From assembly GCA_020027805.1 (NCBI GenBank), contig JAHKKQ010000082.1, positions 1 through 8,862 on the forward strand: DNA of 8,862 nucleotides, given 5' to 3'. Source of the DNA: Candidatus Dadabacteria bacterium (GTDB taxonomy: Bacteria > Desulfobacterota_D > UBA1144 > Nemesobacterales > UBA2774). The stretch's first letter is position 1. The number at the start of each line of letters is the position of its first letter. Below, in pieces: positions 1-5,812 of the stretch. The translations under genes were made by a program, and so were the position numbers. The notes beneath the pieces were generated by a model, which searched no databases, was not told the origin of the DNA, and saw only the letters and a program-made list of their open reading frames with translations.

Positions 1-987
1 GGCACCCCCGTGTCCCACAGGACGGAGGAGTTTACCGGGGACCTAGGCCGCGTGAAGCGGATCCTCTCATCCATTACGGGGGCGAAACACACTGCGGTAC
101 TGATGGGGTCGGGTACGCTCGCGAACGACGCGGTTGCCGCTCAGCTCACCCTCGCGGAAGCGAAGGGCCTCATTCTCTCGAACGGGGAGTTCGGGGAGCG
201 CCTAATGGACCACGCGCGCAGGTGGGGACTCTCGTTCGACGCGATAGAGAAGGAATGGGGAGGGCGCTTCAGCCGTGAAGAGACCGAAAATGCGCTCGAT
301 GCGAATCCCCGAGCGTCATGGCTGTGGGCGGTACATTCAGAGACCTCGACAGGGGTGTTGAACGACGCGGGCATGCTCGGAGAGATATGCGCTGACCGGG
401 GCATTGACCTCTGCCTCGACTGCATAAGCTCCCTCGGCACCGTGCCCCTCGACCTCTCACGCGTTTACATGGCGACAGGGGTGAGCGGGAAGGGGCTCAG
501 GTCTTATCCGGGGCTCTCGTTCGTTTTCTACAACCACGATATCGCGTCCCGGCCGGACAAGCTGCCCCGCTACCTCGACCTCGGCTTATACGCGGAATCT
601 GCGGGCACTCCGTTTACGCTCTCCTCCAACCTCTTGAGCGCGCTCAAGGCGTCGATCTCGAATTTCTCCGCGGAAGAAAGATACGCGGAACTTCGCGAGC
701 GCTCGGACTGGCTCAGGGAAAAGCTCTCCGACTCAGGGTACGACATAGTTGCCGAAAAGGGGTACGAGTCGCCTGCCATTATAACTATCCCGCTTCCCGA
801 GAGGCTCGTCTCCCGGGTTCTCGGAATGAAGCTCGAACGGTCGGGCTATTACATTAACTGGAGGAGCGTCTACCTCCTCGAGAGAAACTGCGTTCAAATA
901 GCGCTAATGGGGGAATGCCGGGAGGACGGTTTATCGCCCCTGATAGATTTGCTGCGCGATGAGATGAAGTCCCGGCACCGGGCATAG
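1..987 (+). CDS. Class V PLP-dependent aminotransferase (alanine-glyoxylate / serine-pyruvate type), 5'-truncated
   Basis: This gene is cut by the left edge: the reading frame is open from base 1, and the first visible residues, GTPVSHRTEEF, match the SHRxxEF motif that lies about 20-30 residues into alanine-glyoxylate/serine-pyruvate aminotransferases. The GTG at 10 is therefore probably an internal valine, not the start. Counting that valine as residue 1, I see a cofactor phosphate-binding loop LMGSGTLAND (31-40), HSETSTG (109-115), the pyridine-contacting aspartate in CLDCISS (D137), and the probable Schiff-base lysine K161 in SGKGLRSYPG. The C-terminal small domain follows, and the stop is TAG at 985-987. 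The family transfers amino groups between alanine, serine or similar donors and glyoxylate or pyruvate in the cytoplasm; the substrate cannot be read here. The lysine context (SGKGL rather than the common SQK) suggests a divergent subgroup. The next gene has its own promoter, so the two need not be cotranscribed. Confidence 0.85.
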   Translation, partial: GTPVSHRTEEFTGDLGRVKRILSSITGAKHTAVLMGSGTLANDAVAAQLTLAEAKGLILSNGEFGERLMDHARRWGLSFDAIEKEWGGRFSREETENALDANPRASWLWAVHSETSTGVLNDAGMLGEICADRGIDLCLDCISSLGTVPLDLSRVYMATGVSGKGLRSYPGLSFVFYNHDIASRPDKLPRYLDLGLYAESAGTPFTLSSNLLSALKASISNFSAEERYAELRERSDWLREKLSDSGYDIVAEKGYESPAIITIPLPERLVSRVLGMKLERSGYYINWRSVYLLERNCVQIALMGECREDGLSPLIDLLRDEMKSRHRA

Positions 988-1002
988 GGCTTTCCCCGCC
1001 CT
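986..1002 (+). terminator. Weak hairpin just after the aminotransferase stop
   Basis: AGGGC (986-990) and GCCCT (998-1002) form a 5-bp stem with a 7-nt loop that starts within the stop codon of the aminotransferase gene. Only CTTT follows, so there is no proper U-tract. It may slow or partly terminate transcription before the promoter at 1005, but the stem is short and the call is weak. Confidence 0.25.
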
Positions 1003-1004
1003 CT

Positions 1005-1033
1005 TTGACGAATCCACGCTAAAGTTTTATTAT
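1005..1033 (+). promoter_or_regulatory. Sigma70-like promoter of the first Yip1 gene
   Basis: A TTGACG -35 box (1005-1010) and a TATTAT -10 box (1028-1033) are separated by exactly 17 nt. The -35 box starts 64 nt before the ATG at 1069. A strong Shine-Dalgarno sequence, GAGGAGG (1055-1061), lies 7 nt before the start codon. Confidence 0.6.
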
Positions 1034-1068
1034 GTGCATATTTATAAATTCACAGAGGAGGAATCAAT

Positions 1069-1611
1069 ATGGCCATTTTGATCGATCGTATGATCAGGGC
1101 TTCCAAGCTCGACGTTAGTCTTTACGAAGAAGTAGAGGCCGACAAGGGGTCGATGGGGCAGGCGGCTACAATCGTAGTGCTGTCGAGCATCGCGGCCGGT
1201 ATAGGCTCTTTAGGGGTATTCGGTATAGAGGGATTAATATTCACCACTATAGGCGCTCTGGTCGGATGGCTGATATGGGCGTTCCTGACTTTCATCATAG
1301 GCACGAAGCTGCTGCCGGAGCCCGGGACGAAAACCGATATGGGCGAGATGCTCCGGACAATAGGCTTTTCGAGCTCCCCGGGGGTGCTCCGCATACTCGG
1401 GATTATTCCCGTAGCGGGCGGCATCATAACATTCGCGGTAGGGATATGGATGCTCGTGGCCATGATAATCGCGGTGAGGCAGGCGCTCGATTATAAGAGC
1501 ACGTGGCGCGCCGTGGGCGTATGTTTAATCGGCTTTGTAGTATATTTTGTGATCATGTATTTCATCCTTACGTTAATCGGCGTAAATCCCGCCCAGGTGC
1601 CGACCAACTAA
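1069..1611 (+). CDS. Yip1-family integral membrane protein, tandem copy 1
   Basis: This 180-residue protein looks like a bacterial Yip1-domain (PF04893-type) membrane protein. A short cytosolic-looking N-terminus (MIRASKLDVSLYEEVEAD, 8-25) is followed by about five hydrophobic segments (about 32-52, 55-78, 105-118, 120-138 and 148-171). Two hydrophilic stretches shared with the next two genes are GTKLLPEP (78-85) before a short loop, and VRQALDYKSTWRA (136-148) before the last segment. There is no signal peptide and no catalytic motif. The ATG is preceded by GAGGAGG at a 7-nt spacing. Eukaryotic Yip1 proteins act in vesicle trafficking with Rab GTPases, but the bacterial members have no settled role that I know of, so I assign only family and location (inner membrane). 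It is the first of three paralogues, followed by a 172-nt spacer. Confidence 0.8.
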   Translation: MAILIDRMIRASKLDVSLYEEVEADKGSMGQAATIVVLSSIAAGIGSLGVFGIEGLIFTTIGALVGWLIWAFLTFIIGTKLLPEPGTKTDMGEMLRTIGFSSSPGVLRILGIIPVAGGIITFAVGIWMLVAMIIAVRQALDYKSTWRAVGVCLIGFVVYFVIMYFILTLIGVNPAQVPTN

Positions 1612-1783
1612 GTGTGTTTATTAAATGATAAGCGAGCACGCATTAAATGTTCGGCGGGATGCTTGCCATTGGGAAGAAATGGAGTTTGCGGGACGAGTAT
1701 AGGACACCCTGTTATAGTTTTGACTATCGGTCTTCGAGGTATTAATTTTACCCGCCATTCCAATCGAGAGGTGAGCCGCATCC
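1612..1783 (+). other. Spacer between Yip1 copies 1 and 2
   Basis: These 172 nt are more A/T-rich than the flanking genes and carry the promoter of copy 2. The 60-codon open frame running through them is short, has no recognisable residues and runs into the start of copy 2, so I do not call it. The 11-mer gtgtttattaa at 1614-1624 is identical to the first 11 bases of copies 2 and 3, a possible but weak sign of a lost duplicate. Confidence 0.5.
1720..1748 (+). promoter_or_regulatory. Sigma70-like promoter of the second Yip1 gene
   Basis: A TTGACT -35 box (1720-1725) and a TAATTT -10 box (1743-1748) are separated by 17 nt. The -35 box starts 64 nt before the GTG start at 1784, the same distance as for copy 1. 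The bases at the -35 (ttttgactatcg) resemble those before copy 3 (ttttgacttatcg), which supports common descent of the control regions. Confidence 0.45.
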
Positions 1784-2308
1784 GTGTTTATTAAGAGAGT
1801 CATAAGGGCTCTCAAGCTCGACCCGGAGCTGTACGAAGAGGTCGAGGCCGACGAGGGGTCGATGGGGCAGGCGATGCTGGTGGTCGTTATGGTAAGTGTC
1901 GCGGCGGGTATAGGCTCGATCGGGATTTTGGGGATAGAGGGGGTTATCGTCGGGACGATATTGGACCTGATCGGGTGGTTTATCTGGGCTTTACTGGCTT
2001 ATGTCATCGGCACGAAGCTCCTGCCCGAGCCTCAGACGAAATCGGACTTGAGAGAGCTGCTCAGGGTAATAGGATTCGCGAGGTCGCCCGGAATTTTCCT
2101 TATTCTCTTATTAATACCGGTAGCGGGTAAGTTTATCGCCGTCGTTCTGACGATCTGGATGTTCGTGGCGATGGTAATAGCCGTAAGACAGGCGCTCGAC
2201 TACAAAAGCACATGGCGCGCTGCGGGCGTGTGTATATTAGGCGCCGTCATATATTTTATTATTAACATTGTAGTAAATTCGTTCCTGGTGAATCAGGGCG
2301 CCGTATAG
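1784..2308 (+). CDS. Yip1-family integral membrane protein, tandem copy 2
   Basis: This 174-residue paralogue of the preceding gene shares its architecture: the N-terminal motif VIRALKLDPELYEEVEAD (6-23), hydrophobic segments at about 29-50, 52-76, 102-114, 117-134 and 147-168, GTKLLPEP (76-83) and VRQALDYKSTWRA (134-146). The start must be GTG at 1784, because an in-frame TGA lies at 1772-1774 with no other start codon between. A GAGGTG ribosome-binding site ends 10 nt upstream (1768-1773). It lacks the extra N-terminal residues of copy 1. The sequence around its start is about 90% identical to that of copy 3, so these two look like the more recent duplication. Function is unknown beyond an inner-membrane Yip1-domain protein. 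Confidence 0.8.
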   Translation: MFIKRVIRALKLDPELYEEVEADEGSMGQAMLVVVMVSVAAGIGSIGILGIEGVIVGTILDLIGWFIWALLAYVIGTKLLPEPQTKSDLRELLRVIGFARSPGIFLILLLIPVAGKFIAVVLTIWMFVAMVIAVRQALDYKSTWRAAGVCILGAVIYFIINIVVNSFLVNQGAV

Positions 2309-2378
2309 CAGGCGCGGTTCGCAGGGGTAGGGTCCGGTCAAGTGATGTTTTATCCGCGCAGCCGGCAGTTAACTAATT

Positions 2379-2407
2379 TTGACTTATCGATTTGTTAGAT
2401 TTATGTT
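2379..2407 (+). promoter_or_regulatory. Sigma70-like promoter of the third Yip1 gene
   Basis: A TTGACT -35 box (2379-2384) and a TATGTT -10 box (2402-2407) are separated by 17 nt, within the 139-nt spacer after copy 2. The -35 box starts 69 nt before the GTG start at 2448, with GAGGTG (2432-2437) as ribosome-binding site. The geometry repeats that of the two upstream paralogues. Confidence 0.45.
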
Positions 2408-2447
2408 GTAATTCCTATGTTTCCTGTTTCCGAGGTGAACCACATCC

Positions 2448-2978
2448 GTGTTTATTAAAAGAGTCATAAGGGCGCTCACGCTCGACCCGGAGCTTTACGA
2501 AGAAGTAGAGCACGATAAGAGCGCGATGTGGCAGGCGGTGATAGTCGTCTTCCTCGTGAGCCTCTCGAGGGGCATCTACAGCTACCAGACGGGAGACTAC
2601 AAAGGACTCATACTGGGTACTATCACCAGCTTTATCCTCTGGATACTGCTCGCCTTCCTGATCTATATTATCGGCACCAGGCTCTTCCCGGAATCCGATA
2701 CGAGGAGCGACCAGTGGGAGATCATGCGCGTGCTCGGGTTCGCGAGCGCACCGGGTATCTTCAGGGTCTTCGCGGTCGTACCTCACCTTACGGCGGTCGT
2801 GCTCGTGGTCGTTTGGGTATGGACGCTCGTCGCGATGATAATCGGCGTGAGGCAGGCGCTCGATTTCAAGAACACCTGGAACGCCATCTGGGTGTGCGTC
2901 GTGGGGCGCATCACGTGCTGGCTCGTGTACATAATCTTCTATTTCGCCTACGGGCTGCCCAAGCCCGCGTGGTCGTGA
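2448..2978 (+). CDS. Yip1-family integral membrane protein, tandem copy 3 (divergent)
   Basis: This 176-residue third paralogue begins almost identically to copy 2 (MFIKRVIRALTLDPELYEEVE). GTG at 2448 is the only possible start, as an in-frame TGA lies at 2436-2438. Conserved landmarks remain: GTRLFPE (76-82), RVLGFASAPGIFR (94-106) and VRQALDFKNTW (134-144). It has drifted in other parts: the glycine-rich turn between the first two membrane segments (GIGSIGILGIEG in copy 2) is replaced by the polar GIYSYQTGDYKG (42-53), GSMGQA has become SAMWQA, and the last segment is rich in aromatic residues. Hydrophobic segments lie at about 29-40, 54-77, 103-131 and 145-169. Changes confined to loops suggest specialisation rather than decay, since the frame is intact. 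It is the last plus-strand gene before the convergent repeat-rich region. Confidence 0.78.
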   Translation: MFIKRVIRALTLDPELYEEVEHDKSAMWQAVIVVFLVSLSRGIYSYQTGDYKGLILGTITSFILWILLAFLIYIIGTRLFPESDTRSDQWEIMRVLGFASAPGIFRVFAVVPHLTAVVLVVVWVWTLVAMIIGVRQALDFKNTWNAIWVCVVGRITCWLVYIIFYFAYGLPKPAWS

Positions 2979-3056
2979 TGGCGCACAATGTGTGTTCTTA
3001 CGATTCTTTCGAACCTCCTCAGCCAAAATCAGCAAATGCAGCAATTTCGTATGTCC

Positions 3057-3071
3057 GCGGCGACTTGCCGC
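3057..3071. repeat. Short GC hairpin
   Basis: GCGGC (3057-3061) and GCCGC (3067-3071) form a perfect 5-bp stem with a 5-nt loop. It directly abuts the 35-bp palindrome that starts at 3071, so the two may be parts of one dispersed element. Confidence 0.45.
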
Positions 3072-3105
3072 CCGTTCATCCTTCGACAAGCTCAGTATGA
3101 ACGGG
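3071..3105. repeat. 35-bp dispersed palindrome (TTCGACAAGCTCAG type)
   Basis: The arms CCCGTTCAT (3071-3079) and ATGAACGGG (3097-3105) are perfect 9-bp inverted repeats around a core containing TTCGACAAGCTCAG (3082-3095). From memory this is a member of a very widespread intergenic repeat type, whose conceptual translations (FILSLSKDE or SFDKLSMNG) recur in spurious hypothetical proteins. Both translations occur here in open frames crossing the site. Its role is unknown; it can fold into a stem-loop on either strand. Confidence 0.7.
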
Positions 3106-3250
3106 TCTTGTGAAGATGAGATTGACGCACTAATAGAATTTGGTTGTGCTTTTTCCCGGCGTTTATCGGATTCGTGATACTTTAGCGAGGGCGTCCGTTT
3201 CTTGCGTACAATCGGAAACGTACTCGCAATGACGCGCGGTGTTGGGTTCA

Positions 3251-3269
3251 CGGCTGGAAGCCGCTCCTA
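3251..3269. repeat. REP-like 19-bp repeat, copy A
   Basis: The sequence cggctggaagccgctccta is identical to that at 3666-3684. It contains the hairpin CGGCT-GGA-AGCCG. From memory, the reverse strand (TAGGAGCGGCTTCCAGCCG) is a common dispersed REP-like motif in bacterial intergenic DNA. Confidence 0.65.
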
Positions 3270-3300
3270 ACGATTATTAATTCCCTCCTTTTGTAAAGAA

Positions 3301-3324
3301 CGAATGCGAACGTGTAAGCATTCG
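3301..3324. repeat. Inverted repeat with 7-bp arms
   Basis: CGAATGC (3301-3307) and GCATTCG (3318-3324) are perfect inverted repeats with a 10-nt loop. There is no U-tract on either side, so it does not look like an intrinsic terminator. Confidence 0.4.
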
Positions 3325-3544
3325 GACGCCCTGCACTAACAAGCACCGAAGTAAATTAACTTCCGGCTCAATGCTGCTGAAATCCAAATGGGTTAGGGTG
3401 GATTTTTCTTTTTGTCATTCCTATTCCGATCGGTAATACAGTTCTTTAAATCCCCCTGAATTCGGCTTAAGAGTTGTGTCACTTCGATCAAGGGATTCTG
3501 TGCTGCTTCTCGACTCCGACCAATTCCTCACTCTCTCGAAATTG

Positions 3545-3566
3545 TTCCCCTTTTTCTAAGGGGGAA
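3545..3566. repeat. C/G-block hairpin
   Basis: TTCCCC (3545-3550) and GGGGAA (3561-3566) pair across a T-rich loop. It resembles the degenerate 'CCCCCTTTTTCTAAGGGGG' class of intergenic repeats. A terminator role is possible but the following bases (AAATG) give no U-tract on the plus strand. Confidence 0.4.
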
Positions 3567-3587
3567 AATGATGTTTCTCAACCAATG

Positions 3588-3629
3588 GATTACTCGTAGA
3601 TTACTCGGCGATGCCTCGAAATGACGAGG
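3588..3629. repeat. Degenerate repeat cluster with a hairpin
   Basis: GATTACTCG occurs at 3588-3596 and again at 3599-3607. It is followed by CCTCG (3614-3618) and CGAGG (3625-3629), which form a 5-bp stem around AAATGA. The stretch looks like an eroded member of the 'GATTCCTCGG...CCTCGGAATGACG' intergenic repeat class, recognised from memory. Confidence 0.4.
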
Positions 3630-3665
3630 TCGTGTAGATCGAGTGTAATGCGTAAGGAAGGTCCG

Positions 3666-3684
3666 CGGCTGGAAGCCGCTCCTA
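3666..3684. repeat. REP-like 19-bp repeat, copy B
   Basis: This is identical to the 19 bp at 3251-3269, 415 nt away in the same orientation. Here the hairpin is one pair longer: GCGGCT (3665-3670), loop GGA, AGCCGC (3674-3679). It lies about 40 nt beyond the cimA stop, where such a stem could protect the 3' end of the operon mRNA; there is no U-tract for termination. Confidence 0.65.
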
Positions 3685-3722
3685 CAATCGGGGGTTGTTA
3701 TCCGGGTAAATCCTTATACCGC

Positions 3723-5324
3723 TCAGCCCCGCGCTTTGGCTGCGCGTTTGGATTCGTCCTTGAGTATCTTGTAGTCGATGCCGTCGACGAGCGCCTTCCA
3801 GCTGGCCTCGACTATATTCTGGGAGACCCCTACTGTGCTCCAGTCGCTCTCGCCGTCGCCCGACTCGATGAGCACCCTCACGACCGCGTCGGTCCCGTGC
3901 TGTCTCGAAAGAACCCTGACCCTGTAGTCCTTAAGTGTGACTTCTTTGAGACCCGGATAGAATTTCTCGAGCGCCTTCCTCAAGCCCTGGTCTAGCGCGT
4001 GCACGGGGCCGTTCCCTATGGCGACCGTGTGCTCGGTGACTCCGTCCACCTGCACTATGAGTGTCGCCTCGGTGACGGACTCCTCGTCCTCGGTCCTCTT
4101 CTCCGTTATCGTGCGCACGCTTTTGAGCTCGAACGCCTTTCTGTATTCCCCGAGGGCTTTCCTGACCAGAAGCTCGAACGATGCGTCGGCCCCTTCGAAC
4201 TCGTACCCCTCGTTCTCGAGCTTCTTGAGCTCGTTCAGGATGGCGTTTACTCGCTTGTCCTGCGGGTCGAGCTCAATGCCTAGCTCCTTCGCCTTGTATA
4301 AGATGTTGCTCCGCCCCGAGAGGTCGGATATGAGGACGCGCCTGTGGTTCCCGACGACGTCCGGGTTTATGTGCTCGTAGGTCTCCGATTTCTTCATCAC
4401 CGCGCTTACGTGGAGCCCGCCCTTATGGGCGAAGGCGCTCTCTCCGACAAACGGCCTGTGCTTGAGCGGGGGTAAATTGGTGAGCTCGTGTATGAAGTGC
4501 GATACGTCATACAGTCTTCTAAGGCCGTCCTCGTCGATGCAGTCTATGCCCAGCTTTAGCTTGAGATTGGGCACGATCGAGCAGAGGTTGGCGTTCCCGC
4601 ACCTCTCCCCGTAGCCGTTCATCGTCCCCTGTACCTGCTTCACGCCTTCCCTGACCGCGTAGAGCGTGTTCGCGACGCCCGCTTCGCCGTCGTTGTGTGC
4701 GTGTATGCCGAGGTGGGGGTTGTCGAGCTTGAGGTTCACGTCCCTCACCGTCGCCTCTATCTCCCAGGGGAGCGTGCCCCCGTTCGTGTCGCACAGCACG
4801 AGCACGTCTGCACCTGCGTCCTTTGCCGCTTTTATAGCCTCGATCGCGTACTTGGGGTTGTGCTTGTAGCCGTCGAAGAAATGCTCGGCGTCGAAGAATA
4901 CCTCGTCCACGTTTTTTTTCAGATACGTGATGGAATCGTGGATTATTTCGAGGTTTTCCTTGAGAGGAATCCTCAAGGCTTCCTTAACGTGGAAGTCCCA
5001 GCTCTTGCCGACTATCGTGACGGCGGGCGTTTCCGCCTTGAGCAGCGCCTGGACGCTTCCGTCCTCGTCGCAGGTCTTTCCCGAGCGTCTGGTGCTGCCG
5101 AACGCCGCGACCTTCGATTTTCTCAGTCGTAATTTCTTGGCCTCCTCGAAGAACCCCTCGTCCCTTTCGTTAGAGCCCGGCCATCCGCCTTCTATGTAAT
5201 GGACTCCGAGCTCGTCGAGCTTCTGGGCAATTCTCAACTTGTCGTGTATGGAAAAGGATATGCTTTCCCCCTGGGTCCCGTCGCGGAGCGTTACGTCGTA
5301 TATCTTTACCGAATCCCGGCTCAT
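3723..5324 (-). CDS. cimA: (R)-citramalate synthase
   Basis: The enzyme condenses pyruvate and acetyl-CoA to (R)-citramalate, the first step of the threonine-independent route to 2-oxobutyrate and isoleucine. The 533-aa protein has the DRE-TIM metallolyase barrel and a C-terminal LeuA-type regulatory domain. Visible motifs are YDVTLRDGTQGE (9-20, catalytic R14-D15), the subtype-typical YIEGGWPGSN (43-52), CDTNGG (178-183), metal ligands H208 and H210 in HAHND, and GYGERCGNANL (238-248). Residues about 395-520 form the regulatory (feedback) domain; isoleucine is the usual ligand. GGWPGSN and the length separate it from 2-isopropylmalate and homocitrate synthases. ATG at 5324 is chosen over an upstream in-frame start at 5399: that would add 25 basic, family-foreign residues, while ATG 5324 follows GGGGG and overlaps the lysC stop as ATGA, indicating translational coupling. 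It is the last gene of the operon. Confidence 0.95.
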   Translation of the reverse strand: MSRDSVKIYDVTLRDGTQGESISFSIHDKLRIAQKLDELGVHYIEGGWPGSNERDEGFFEEAKKLRLRKSKVAAFGSTRRSGKTCDEDGSVQALLKAETPAVTIVGKSWDFHVKEALRIPLKENLEIIHDSITYLKKNVDEVFFDAEHFFDGYKHNPKYAIEAIKAAKDAGADVLVLCDTNGGTLPWEIEATVRDVNLKLDNPHLGIHAHNDGEAGVANTLYAVREGVKQVQGTMNGYGERCGNANLCSIVPNLKLKLGIDCIDEDGLRRLYDVSHFIHELTNLPPLKHRPFVGESAFAHKGGLHVSAVMKKSETYEHINPDVVGNHRRVLISDLSGRSNILYKAKELGIELDPQDKRVNAILNELKKLENEGYEFEGADASFELLVRKALGEYRKAFELKSVRTITEKRTEDEESVTEATLIVQVDGVTEHTVAIGNGPVHALDQGLRKALEKFYPGLKEVTLKDYRVRVLSRQHGTDAVVRVLIESGDGESDWSTVGVSQNIVEASWKALVDGIDYKILKDESKRAAKARG

Positions 5325-5812
5325 TTCGTTTCCCCCAGCTCGAACGCGTCGTGGAGCGCCCTTACAGCGAGCTCCGTGTATTTTTCCTCGACGACGCATG
5401 AAATCTTTATTTCGGACGTGCTTATCATCAGTATATTTATACCCTCTTTCGCGAGCGTCGAAAACATGCGGCTCGCAACTCCAGAGTGGGTTTTCATGCC
5501 GACGCCGACCAGCGAAACCTTGGCTATCTTGTCGTCGGAGATGATATTTTTCGCCCCGAGCTGCTTTGCAACCTTTTCAGTTAGTATAATCGATTTTTTA
5601 AAATCTGTCCTCGGCACGGTGAACGTTATGTCCGTGTGCCCCTCGATGCTGACGTTCTGGACTATCATGTCCACTATTATGCCGCTCTCGCTGAGCGGCG
5701 TGAAAATCTTGGCCGCTATGCCGGGGCTGTCCGGCACCTGTGTTATAGTGATCTTGGCCTGGTTCTTGTCGGAAGATACGCCCGATATGAGAATGTTTTC
5801 CAGTTGAGTCAT
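5321..5812 (-). CDS. Possible LysC beta subunit from an internal in-frame start
   Basis: Met248 of LysC (ATG at 5812-5810) is preceded by AGGAGG (5823-5818) with a 5-nt A-only spacer, the strongest ribosome-binding site in the operon. It falls exactly between the kinase domain and the ACT domains. Translation from it would give a 163-residue regulatory chain beginning MTQLENILISG. Bacillus subtilis and Corynebacterium glutamicum lysC are known to make a beta subunit from an equivalent internal start near residue 246-250, forming an alpha2-beta2 enzyme. Whether this organism uses the site is an inference; the EEEK codons (gaggaggaaaaa) also create the motif by chance of coding. Confidence 0.55.
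   Translation of the reverse strand: MTQLENILISGVSSDKNQAKITITQVPDSPGIAAKIFTPLSESGIIVDMIVQNVSIEGHTDITFTVPRTDFKKSIILTEKVAKQLGAKNIISDDKIAKVSLVGVGMKTHSGVASRMFSTLAKEGINILMISTSEIKISCVVEEKYTELAVRALHDAFELGETK

Larger units (their letters stand above)
2979..3722. other. Gene-poor, repeat-rich region between convergent units
   Basis: These 744 nt between the end of Yip1 copy 3 and the end of cimA hold no gene I can support. Open frames here and on the opposite strand have no family-like residues, and some owe their length to palindromic repeats. The region is more A/T-rich than its flanks and carries many short repeats: GCGGC-5nt-GCCGC at 3057-3071, a 35-bp palindrome at 3071-3105, TTGCG/CGCAA arms at 3202-3229, a 19-bp repeat at 3251-3269 and 3666-3684, CGAATGC/GCATTCG arms at 3301-3324, the palindrome CCGATCGG at 3426-3433, a C/G-block hairpin at 3545-3566, direct repeats of GATTACTCG at 3588 and 3599, and CCTCG/CGAGG arms at 3614-3629. 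No intrinsic terminator with a clear U-tract is seen for either flanking unit. Confidence 0.7.

Noticed and set aside
1612..1794. 60-codon plus-strand open frame in the first Yip1 spacer
   Set aside because: It has no family-like sequence and no ribosome-binding site, and it overlaps the promoter and start of copy 2.
2992..3177. 61-codon plus-strand open frame in the convergent region
   Set aside because: It translates the 35-bp repeat (SFDKLSMNG) and has no recognisable domain; its start has no ribosome-binding site.
2415..3251. 278-codon minus-strand open frame across Yip1 copy 3 and the repeats
   Set aside because: It is antisense to a clear membrane-protein gene, has a composition rich in H, D, E, R and P with no family motif, and includes the FILSLSKDE translation of the palindromic repeat, a hallmark of spurious calls.
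3621..3995. 124-codon plus-strand open frame crossing the cimA 3' end
   Set aside because: Most of it is antisense to the well-supported cimA regulatory domain, and the rest translates the 19-bp repeat.
5199..5807. 202-codon plus-strand open frame antisense to lysC and cimA
   Set aside because: It is a shadow of two conserved enzymes on the other strand; its serine-rich residues are the expected antisense pattern.
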